Of a DNA stretch of 64,000 nt, positions 35,636 to 42,769 are shown in pieces. Source of the DNA: Enterobacter vonholyi. GTDB lineage: Bacteria; Pseudomonadota; Gammaproteobacteria; Enterobacterales; Enterobacteriaceae. The notes under the pieces were generated by a model. It was not told where the DNA came from, did no database searches, and saw nothing but the letters and a program-made list of their open reading frames with translations. Within the stretch, counting starts at the first letter, position 1; each line of letters begins with the position of its first letter. The DNA lies in NCBI RefSeq assembly GCF_008364555.1, contig NZ_VTUC01000006.1, positions 434,001-498,000 on the forward strand. The letters are read 5' to 3'. Both the position numbers and the translations under genes were made by a program.

Positions 35636-35707
35636 ACCGGTATAAGACGGATCAAATGCCAGCGTCACGAATCCGCGCTCTGCCAGGGTCTGAGCATAAA
35701 GACCTGA
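35636..35707 (-). pseudogene. Displaced internal segment of the alpha/beta hydrolase
   Basis: On the minus strand, bases 35707 to 35636 read as 24 codons: SGLYAQTLAERGF followed by VTLAFDPSYTG. From memory of the family (for example E. coli YcjY) this is the segment that normally follows GPFGAVKEQ in these exported alpha/beta hydrolases. It is exactly what the neighbouring hydrolase gene (35652-36707) lacks. Here it lies after the hydrolase's C-terminus, in a different frame, and runs into a stop soon after. Its end forms part of the 16-bp palindrome CTTATACCGGTATAAG (35631-35646). Confidence 0.8.
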
Positions 35708-36707
35708 AGCTAAGATTTTTGTTGAAAAATGCAGTGATGTTATCGAACGGGATCTTATCCATACGATCATATAAATCGACATGTGTTGCATCTTTAACAA
35801 TCAGAAGCTCTTTTGGTTGATTTGCCGCTTCATAAGCCGTTTTGGAGAAGTAAAGCGAATGCGCTTTTTCACCATGGATGAACAGGATCGGGCGCGGAGA
35901 AATTTCCTTAATATAGGTCATGAGCGGGAAATTCATGAAGGCCATCGGCGTTGTCACGGACCATGAGTTACCAGAGTTGACGGCTCGTGGATGATAGCCG
36001 CGTTTGGTCATGTAATAGTCCGCATAGTCCACGAGGAACTGTGCTTCACCGCCCTTCAGTTTATTATAGGCTGGCTGGTATGCAGGTTTACCGTTTGCCG
36101 CATCTTCCCAGCGCTGGAGGCTCATCTTCTCCAGCGCCTGCTCGCGTTGCTCCGGCGTTACGCTGTCGTTGTAGCCTTTCGACATCACGCGGCTCATATC
36201 ATACATGGTGCTGGCAACGACCGCTTTTACGCGTTTATCCACGGCAACAGCGTTCAGGGCAATCCCACCCATGCCGCAGATACCGATGACACCGATACGT
36301 TCACGATCCACATAAGGTTGCAGTCCAATGAAATCGACTGCGGCCATAAAGTCTTCGGTATTGATATCAGGCGAAGCAATATTGCGGGGTTCACCACTGC
36401 TTTCCTGCTCTTTTACAGCGCCAAATGGCCCGGAAATCACAAGCGCAGCAAGCTTCTTGTTCCCGCGATCTTTAGGAAGATACACATCAGCGGCAAGCGT
36501 AATGCCGTAACGGTTTTTAAAAGTCACTTTTTGATGATCCACTTTTTCGCTCCTTGGGAAAGTCTTATCCCACGTCTGAACCAGACGGACTGAAGAATCT
36601 GCTGTACTTGATGCTGGCTGGGCGACCGCAGCTTCTGTTGAAATCAGAGCCATCGCTCCGGCAAGGAGTGCGCCATTAAAAAAGCGCGTTGAAGATTTTA
36701 GCGTCAT
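35652..36707 (-). pseudogene. Exported alpha/beta hydrolase with internal deletion and altered C-terminus
   Basis: A 351-residue frame from ATG at 36705-36707. The signal peptide is seen (RFFNGALLAGAMALISTEAAVA-QP), and the fold is that of the DUF/YcjY-like hydrolases with a Cys nucleophile elbow GICGMGG and the later HGEKAHS and DATHVDLYDR. Around residue 99 GPFGAVKEQ runs straight into ESSGEPRNIASPDIN; about 25 residues usual in the family are missing. After FFNKNL, where relatives stop, it continues as a 19-residue tail read out of frame from the displaced segment. Loss of this core strand/loop makes activity doubtful, although the frame is open. Confidence 0.72.
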
Positions 36708-36745
36708 GATATTAAAACCTTTCATTGGATATTGAGGGATATGTT

Positions 36746-37894
36746 TCAGACAGCATGCATGAGTATTTCAGTTACAACTTCCGGTGGGTAATCACTGGCG
36801 ATACCAAACGCTTTGACATTGATCTGGACGTTCTCAACGATAGCGGGCAGATCTGCTTCCCTGATGTTCAGCTGTTCAAGACGTGTTGGCGTACCAATTT
36901 CTTCGAACCACTTCTCAAGCGCTGCGATGCCGTCGTCTGCCGAACTGAGTCCGAACACATATTTTGCGAAACGATCAAACTGCGGTGTATTTCGGTTTTT
37001 GTACCATTTCATCCAGGCGGGCATAACAACGGACAACCCTGCCCCATGCGGAACGTTGAAAAGTGCTGATAAAGAGTGCTCGATTGCATGATTCGGATAA
37101 CTGAATCCGGCACAGCCTGACAGGATCAAACCGTTTTGGGCAAGGGTTGCAGCCCAGGCAAATTCCCCACGCGCAGCCTCATCCTCCGGATTGGCGATGA
37201 GCGTTTGTGTGGTTTCAATTACCGTATTTAGCAGTGCTTCAACCAGACGCGACTGAATTGCAGGCTGAACGGTTGCGGTGAAGTACACTTCGATAAGGTG
37301 TGAAATGATATCAGCGGCAGAATAGACCAGGTAATCCCGGGAGACGCCCGCCATCAGTGCCGGACTCAGGACGGATACCACAGGACGCGTGTAGTCGTTA
37401 CCGATCGATAATTTTTCATGTGTTTCTTCATTGGTGACAACGGCATACGGGTTCATTTCGCTTCCCGTTGCGGCCAGGGTCAGAATGGCAAACAAAGGTA
37501 AAGCAGAGGAAAGCTCGCCTTTACCAGCGAATAAATCCCAGACGTTACCATTATAATGTGCGCCGGCCGCAATAGCCTTAGCACTGTCAAGTACGGAGCC
37601 GCCGCCAACGCTAAGGATAGCGTCCACGTTATGTTGTTTGGCCAGTTCCACCCCTTCACGGACTTTGGATATCACCGGGTTACTTACGATACCGCCAAGT
37701 TCTATATACTCGATGCCGTTATCGGCAAGATTCTGGCTGACCGTATCGAACAGGCCTTCTCGTTTAATACGTTCGCTTCCGTAGCACAGCAGGACTTTTC
37801 GTGCGCCAGCACTGGCAATGTGTGCACCGATAGTATTCTCTTTTCCGGAACCGAATTCGATTCGGGTTGGGTTGTAGAAAGTAAACTCTTTCAC
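36746..37894 (-). CDS. Iron-containing alcohol dehydrogenase (YqhD-like)
   Basis: A 382-residue group III alcohol dehydrogenase. The NAD(P)-binding GGGSVLDSAKAIAAG (about residues 96-110) is followed by ATGSEMNPYAVV and the metal ligands Asp and His in AADIISHLIEVY and the two His in YPNHAIEHSLSALF and NVPHGAGLSV. YqhD-type enzymes reduce toxic short aldehydes with NADPH. It lies 38 bp upstream of the damaged hydrolase gene on the same strand and is divergent from an AraC regulator of the YqhC type, mirroring E. coli yqhC/yqhD. Confidence 0.88.
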   Translation of the reverse strand: MKEFTFYNPTRIEFGSGKENTIGAHIASAGARKVLLCYGSERIKREGLFDTVSQNLADNGIEYIELGGIVSNPVISKVREGVELAKQHNVDAILSVGGGSVLDSAKAIAAGAHYNGNVWDLFAGKGELSSALPLFAILTLAATGSEMNPYAVVTNEETHEKLSIGNDYTRPVVSVLSPALMAGVSRDYLVYSAADIISHLIEVYFTATVQPAIQSRLVEALLNTVIETTQTLIANPEDEAARGEFAWAATLAQNGLILSGCAGFSYPNHAIEHSLSALFNVPHGAGLSVVMPAWMKWYKNRNTPQFDRFAKYVFGLSSADDGIAALEKWFEEIGTPTRLEQLNIREADLPAIVENVQINVKAFGIASDYPPEVVTEILMHAV

Positions 37895-38143
37895 GTATGT
37901 CTCCTCCGGATAACCTGCCTGACAGTTAAAAATGGCTTTAACCTGAACGGTTTAAATTTGCTCGCGGTGAACCCTGACTTACAGGACACTGCCTCATTTC
38001 AGTGTTGTTATTTTGAGTGTCTTTAATGAAGGGTGTTATTAAAATACTCTGCATTATTTGCCTGATCCTCTGAACCTGATCTCAAAGCGTATATTTCAAT
38101 TTTCATAGCTGCTAAGTTGTTAACGTCAAAAGGAGTAACAAAT

Positions 38144-39073
38144 GTGAGGCATTACAGAATGATTTCTGAGAAGTCGGTTGAAAAACTACTGGGTGAACTT
38201 TCGGTCGATATAGCTCAGCGCACACCCTGCACCGGTGATTTCCCTACAGCCGTAGAAGGACTCGAATTGTTCCGCCGAAACGAACCCGCTCCTCCGGTGA
38301 GCTGCCTGGTCCCTCCCAGTATCGTTCTGGTGGCCGATGGCGCGAAGATCATGTGGGTTGGTGGTGAACCTTACGAATACAATGCGGAAAAATTCCTGAT
38401 CACATCTCTTGACCTGCCAGCCAGCTCGGAAGTATTACAGGCTTCGACATCCCGTCCCTGCGTGGGCGTAGCCTATAAACTTGACCAGCGCGTACTGATG
38501 GAATTAATTGCACAGGGAAGCCTGCCGCCGGTTAAAAAACGAGACGCGGGAACGGGTGTCGGTATAGGAACTATTACTGATGTTTTGCTGGAGCCTTTCT
38601 GCCGTCTGCTTTCTTTGCTTGACGAGCCTGAAGCTATTCCTGTTCTCGGGCCGCTGATTCAAAGAGAGATACATTACCGGCTTTTGATGAGCGATCAGTC
38701 CGATCATCTCAGACAGATTGCAGCAGTAGACGGCCATGGCTACCGTATCGGTAAAGCTATTGACTGGTTAAAGACCAATATTGCATCACCTTTACGCGTA
38801 GAAGAACTGGCAAGTCGGGTGCAAATGAGCACGCCCTCTTTCCACCAACACTTCAGGCAGCTTGCGGGAATGAGCCCGCTACGGTATCAGAAATGGCTGC
38901 GCCTCAATGAAGCCAGGCGACTGATGCTGAATGAACATTACGATGTCACCACAGCAGCCTATGCTGTCGGTTACGAAAGCCTGTCGCATTTCAGCCGGGA
39001 ATATACGCGGATGTTCGGGGAATCACCCAAGAAGGATATAACCGTGCTGAGAAAGTCAGCTGGTAAGCTTTAG
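38144..39073 (+). CDS. AraC family regulator, YqhC-like
   Basis: A 309-residue regulator with an N-terminal AraC_N-type domain (ELFRRNEPAPPVSCLVPPSI, with LITSLDLPASSEVLQAS) and two C-terminal HTH motifs (VEELASRVQMSTPSFHQHF and YAVGYESLSHFSREYTRMF). The start is GTG at 38144, with AGGAG 8 bases upstream; an ATG at 38159 is the alternative. It is divergent from the aldehyde-reducing alcohol dehydrogenase gene, like E. coli yqhC, which activates yqhD in response to aldehydes. A fragment of a paralogue lies at 40915-41019. Confidence 0.87.
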   Translation: MRHYRMISEKSVEKLLGELSVDIAQRTPCTGDFPTAVEGLELFRRNEPAPPVSCLVPPSIVLVADGAKIMWVGGEPYEYNAEKFLITSLDLPASSEVLQASTSRPCVGVAYKLDQRVLMELIAQGSLPPVKKRDAGTGVGIGTITDVLLEPFCRLLSLLDEPEAIPVLGPLIQREIHYRLLMSDQSDHLRQIAAVDGHGYRIGKAIDWLKTNIASPLRVEELASRVQMSTPSFHQHFRQLAGMSPLRYQKWLRLNEARRLMLNEHYDVTTAAYAVGYESLSHFSREYTRMFGESPKKDITVLRKSAGKL

Positions 39074-39090
39074 TATTATCGTAATGTATT

Positions 39091-40023
39091 TTACCTTATC
39101 CTGTTATTGTACCGGTTGCGCAAAACTTGCAGGAAAGCCATAAAGGCGGGAGAATCCTGTCGGCGGTGAGGATAAAAGATGTGGTAGCCCTCAAACCAGG
39201 GGCACCACTCGGTCAGTACCACAATCAACCTGCCGTTTCTGATATATTCATCCGCAACATATTCTGGAAGGCAGGCTACGCCCAGGCCATCAAGAGCTGC
39301 ATCAAGCTGATGTACCGTGCTGTTCGCAATATATTGCCCCTTCACCTTCAGGCTGAACTTCTGGTCTTCCTTCTCGAATTCCCAGGCATACAAACCACTC
39401 GTGTCGGAATACCGGACGTTGATGCAATTGTGGTTCAAAAGATCCTGCGGTTTTTTAGGCTTCCCATAGCGTTGAAAATAATCCGGTGCTGCAACAATCA
39501 ATTGCCGCCAGTCCTGGCTGATTTTAACGGCAATCATATCATTATTCAGCGCATCTCCGGGGCGGATCCCCGCGTCAAAACGCTGATCAACGATGTCGGT
39601 AAATCCATAATCAATTCCGATTTCAATCTGAATGTCAGGGTAGCGGCTCAGGAAGTCAGGCAACACCGGGCGGATCAGGTACTGGATAACGTCATCTGAA
39701 CCCGTAAGGCGAATGATGCCAGTGGGCTTTTCACGAAGCTCACTCAGCCGACTAATTGCGTCATCAACCTGCTCCATCAAGGGGCCAATTTCGTTGATGA
39801 GCCTTTCACCCGCTTCTGTGGTGGAGATACTGCGGGTGGTTCTGGCCAGCAACCTGATCCCAAGCCTTTCTTCCAGGGATTTTACTGTATGGCTGACAGC
39901 TGAGGGCGTCACACCGATCTCTGCTGCCGCTTTAGTAAAGCTCTTGAGTCTGGCCACGCTTAAAAAAACTTTCAGTTCATCCACACTCGCCTCCTCCAGG
40001 GGAGAAGCCAGCGTACCAGCCAA
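39091..40023 (-). CDS. LysR family regulator, CrgA-like
   Basis: A 310-residue regulator of the CrgA group with [23 protein letters not shown] then [18 protein letters not shown], and a substrate-binding domain ending in [18 protein letters not shown]. It is convergent with the AraC gene (17 bp between stops) and divergent from the alcohol dehydrogenase fragment at 40170. Its original target was therefore probably the now-deleted dehydrogenase/MFS operon to its right. Confidence 0.85.
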   Translation of the reverse strand: MAGTLASPLEEASVDELKVFLSVARLKSFTKAAAEIGVTPSAVSHTVKSLEERLGIRLLARTTRSISTTEAGERLINEIGPLMEQVDDAISRLSELREKPTGIIRLTGSDDVIQYLIRPVLPDFLSRYPDIQIEIGIDYGFTDIVDQRFDAGIRPGDALNNDMIAVKISQDWRQLIVAAPDYFQRYGKPKKPQDLLNHNCINVRYSDTSGLYAWEFEKEDQKFSLKVKGQYIANSTVHQLDAALDGLGVACLPEYVADEYIRNGRLIVVLTEWCPWFEGYHIFYPHRRQDSPAFMAFLQVLRNRYNNRIR

Positions 40024-40169
40024 TGGTTAATTATCAAATATTTTTCACAAGTAAGTGAAATAAATGCTGATTAATTAATTTTATATCAAATGTTACCTTC
40101 ACATCATCAATAGTGAGCGTGTCATTACTCTGATAACGCGTTTGTGGCTCTGATCCTGAGGTAACTGTT

Positions 40170-40268
40170 ATGCAAGATTTCATCTATCACAAGCCGGTAA
40201 AAATTCTGTTTGGGCATGACCAAATCCCTGCACTTGCGCAGGAAGTCCCGCAGGATAAAAAGGTCATT
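40170..40268 (+). pseudogene. 5' fragment of an alcohol dehydrogenase gene
   Basis: ATG at 40170, with GAGG upstream, begins MQDFIYHKPVKILFGHDQIP and continues ALAQEVPQDKKVIF. This is the N-terminal 33 residues of a YqhD-like dehydrogenase (compare the intact gene at 36746-37894, which starts MKEFTFYNPTRIEFG). After that the reading frame enters DNA that encodes part of an MFS transporter in another frame and stops. It is the left edge of a deletion. Confidence 0.78.
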
Positions 40269-40273
40269 TTTTC

Positions 40274-40783
40274 ATGGGGCAGTTTACTCTGTTTACCTAC
40301 ATCCGACCGTTTCTGGAGAATGTCACGAAAGTTAATTCTGATGAAGTAACGCTAATATTGTTACTGATTGGGGTAGCTGGACTTGCCGGAACGACAGTGA
40401 TTGGGTTTGTGATCAAAAATCGCCTTTATCAGACACTGGTTGGGATACCACTTGTCATGGCTACAGTCGCTGTAATCCTGATCCCTATGGGTAACAATAT
40501 TCCTACCGTCTGTGTTTTGTTGGGACTTTGGGGCGTGTTATCAACAGCTGCACCGGTAGGATGGTGGAGCTGGGTTGCCAGTGCCACTGCGTCAGATACA
40601 GAATCAGGGGGCGGTCTTATGGTAGCAACAGTTCAGTTCTCAATCGCACTGGGGTCTACAGTGGGCGGGATTTTGTTTGATCAGTTTGGTTTTCAAAGTA
40701 CATTTGCGTTAAGTGCAGGAATACTTATTTTCTCAGCGATGTTGACTCTGTGGACCTCAAAGCTAAGAACAGTACCTGTATGA
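40274..40783 (+). pseudogene. 3' half of an MFS transporter gene
   Basis: A 169-residue frame equal to roughly the C-terminal half (six helices) of a 12-helix DHA1-type exporter. It starts at MGQFTLFTYIRPFLENV, which in full-length relatives is the start of helix 7, and ends TSKLRTVPV. There is no ribosome binding site at this ATG, and the preceding DNA is the alcohol dehydrogenase fragment in another frame. So the first half was lost in the same deletion. A terminator hairpin still follows. Confidence 0.78.
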
Positions 40784-40793
40784 ATCGTCGCTT

Positions 40794-40815
40794 AGCCTCC
40801 TTAAAGGGGGCTTTT
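40794..40815 (+). terminator. Terminator after the MFS fragment
   Basis: AGCCTCC (40794-40800), loop TTAAA, GGGGGCT (40806-40812), then TTTTC. The stem has one G-T pair. It appears to be the retained terminator of the lost transporter operon. Confidence 0.65.
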
Positions 40816-40914
40816 CAAGCTATCTGGCACCATACCCCGTTGCCAATATTAAGTAGTTCATGGTGAGAAAAACTCACATTACCCATCTGGCGTTCTACTC
40901 AAGACGCGGGACCG

Positions 40915-41019
40915 GGTTACGAAAGCTTATCCCATTTCAGTCGGGAATATACGCGGATGTTCGGTCAATCACCTAAGAGGGATATTACTGTGCTGAGAAA
41001 GTCTGCCGCTAAGCTTTAA
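40915..41019 (+). pseudogene. 3' fragment of an AraC family regulator gene
   Basis: Thirty-four codons reading GYESLSHFSREYTRMFG then QSPKRDITVLRKSAAKL and TAA. This is nearly the same as the last 34 codons of the intact AraC gene (GYESLSHFSREYTRMFG, ESPKKDITVLRKSAGKL). Bases before 40915 show no matching sequence. It is the remaining tail of a paralogous regulator. Confidence 0.85.
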
Positions 41020-41173
41020 TACACCCTGGTATCGTTTACATTTAAGTCAAGCAATATCATTTGATCACCGAGTTAACGCTGCTATTATCTAAGTCTTAGT
41101 GTTCGAATCATAAATTTTTTCAATAAATTATCCTGCTAATTAATAGTCCTCACGGAATGAAGGAGCTTCCTCG

Positions 41174-42139
41174 ATGAACTTACCCGGTCAGCAGTCGCCT
41201 GACAGCACCCTTCCCTCATATGATCTCTCGCGAAGCCTTGGCCTACAGGCCGGTGCAGATATCGATTTTAAAAAGCTGGCCGCGCAGCTCGACTGCTCGC
41301 GTAATTTTTACAATGTCGGCATCATTTTTGATGATGGCAAGCAACGCTGGCTGGTTCGCCCGTCTCGACGCATTGCTGATGTGAATCAGAGCACCGTCAG
41401 CCATGTAGTCATCAGTAAAATTCCAGATGCTAAGGAAATCAGTGCAGAAAAAGCTGTGGTTGCGACGCTAACTACTCCGTCACTTGCTACGGAAATTACC
41501 TCGACCGGTTTTGCCTGTGGCGCGATGATTGTTACGCTTGTCATGGCGTTTGGTGCCGGTGCGGCAGTACCGTTTACCGCTGGCGGGTCTGGTGTGATTG
41601 CGGCGATTAGCCTGTCCGGTACGCTGGCTACGGGAGCGCAATGCATGATTGGCGCGGGCCGTCTGCTGGCTATCCATAACGACCATGGTTCCGACGTTGC
41701 ATGGCTTGACAGCCAGGACTGGTACGTTGCTACCACGACAGTTCTGGATGTTATTTCGCTTGCTGCGGCAGGAACCGCGCTAAGAGGTACTTTAGAAACG
41801 TACAAGCTGATGAAAGCGGCGTCTTCAAGTAAAGTTACCGCCTGGTTCCAGAGCCTGAGCCGTGCCGAGCGTAAGCGCATCACGGAAGAGATCATTAAAG
41901 CGCAGAATCCAGGTATCTCCAGTGCCGGGGTAAAGGCCGCGATCCGCGCAGGTGTTTATCCGAAACGTTTCCCAAGCGAATCGTTACAAAAATCACTGCA
42001 GCGCGAGCTGATGAGTGCGGTCAACAACGCATCGGCCTTTGTGGGGAGCTCACTCACTGGGACTATCCGCAATCCGCAAAATACCGTCCAGTCAGGACGC
42101 TATGTGGTTGGTGTGCTGCAATCATTTTTACCTAACTGA
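41174..42139 (+). CDS. Uncharacterised protein with central hydrophobic hairpin
   Basis: A 321-residue protein with no family I can name. A polar N-terminal domain (about residues 1-105) is followed by two long glycine/alanine-rich hydrophobic stretches at about 112-130 (GFACGAMIVTLVMAFGAGA) and 140-165 (GVIAAISLSGTLATGAQCMI). Next comes LDSQDWYVATTTVLDVISLA and a basic helical C-terminal domain (LSRAERKRITEEIIK). The start has AGGAG 8 bases upstream. It is followed after 15 bp by a small membrane-protein gene. The hydrophobic hairpin in a soluble protein, paired with a membrane protein, resembles pore-forming toxin/immunity pairs, but this is inference. Confidence 0.7.
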   Translation: MNLPGQQSPDSTLPSYDLSRSLGLQAGADIDFKKLAAQLDCSRNFYNVGIIFDDGKQRWLVRPSRRIADVNQSTVSHVVISKIPDAKEISAEKAVVATLTTPSLATEITSTGFACGAMIVTLVMAFGAGAAVPFTAGGSGVIAAISLSGTLATGAQCMIGAGRLLAIHNDHGSDVAWLDSQDWYVATTTVLDVISLAAAGTALRGTLETYKLMKAASSSKVTAWFQSLSRAERKRITEEIIKAQNPGISSAGVKAAIRAGVYPKRFPSESLQKSLQRELMSAVNNASAFVGSSLTGTIRNPQNTVQSGRYVVGVLQSFLPN

Positions 42140-42154
42140 ACGCTGAGTATTCAA

Positions 42155-42724
42155 ATGTTTAAAGTTTTAACCCGTCGCCTGCAACACTGTAACGAGGTGG
42201 CTACCAGCATAAGCAATACCTCCCCGACACAGCTGCAACAGCTAAAGACTCAGTTGGCTGAAGAAATGGGCAAACCTGTGGGTCTACACACCATGGGTAT
42301 TCCGGCGGCAATCAGTACTCTCGGGGTAATTGTTAGCTTCGCGATTCCTCAGCTGTGGTTGGGCTATGGCGTATTCGCCGCACTCGGCCAGCCAGCCGAA
42401 CGCGTATTCGTGTGGATTGTGCTGATCGCCCTACTGTTCGCAGGCATCAACGGCGTGACGATGTTTATGATTGGCAAAGGAAGCATGCGCGCCGTGCGGT
42501 TACATCTTACGCTGGCGGTGATAAGTCTGGTATTAACGGCAGCCTATCTGCTGGCCGCGCTGAGCGGTAGCGCTGCTCCGGGCGTCAGTCTGGCCGCTGC
42601 GATGGTGAGTACCGTCATGCTGGGGCTTAGCGGCAGCTGCATCTTCTCTACCGCTTTCTATAAGATGCTGCTATTTACTCTGCATAACAGAGCCTGGCGC
42701 AAACTGATCAGCAAGGCGCGCTAA
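42155..42724 (+). CDS. Small polytopic membrane protein, partner of the preceding gene
   Basis: A 189-residue protein with a polar amphipathic N-terminus (VATSISNTSPTQLQQLKTQL) and four predicted membrane helices: about 48-72 (GIPAAISTLGVIVSFAIPQL), 82-104, 112-135 and 142-168. It is 15 bp downstream of the previous gene and probably coupled, since its own ribosome binding site is weak. No family recognised. It could be an immunity protein against a membrane-acting partner or simply a membrane subunit. Confidence 0.7.
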   Translation: MFKVLTRRLQHCNEVATSISNTSPTQLQQLKTQLAEEMGKPVGLHTMGIPAAISTLGVIVSFAIPQLWLGYGVFAALGQPAERVFVWIVLIALLFAGINGVTMFMIGKGSMRAVRLHLTLAVISLVLTAAYLLAALSGSAAPGVSLAAAMVSTVMLGLSGSCIFSTAFYKMLLFTLHNRAWRKLISKAR

Positions 42725-42743
42725 GCATTCATCACGTAAAAAC

Positions 42744-42769
42744 CCGCCGCTAACGGCGGTATTTTTTTG
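42744..42769. terminator. Terminator shared by the 42155 gene and cusA
   Basis: CCGCCG (42744-42749), loop CTAA, CGGCGG (42754-42759), then TATTTTTTT. The cusA stop codon (minus-strand TAG, 42750-42752) lies in the loop, so the right arm encodes the last cusA codons. Confidence 0.8.
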
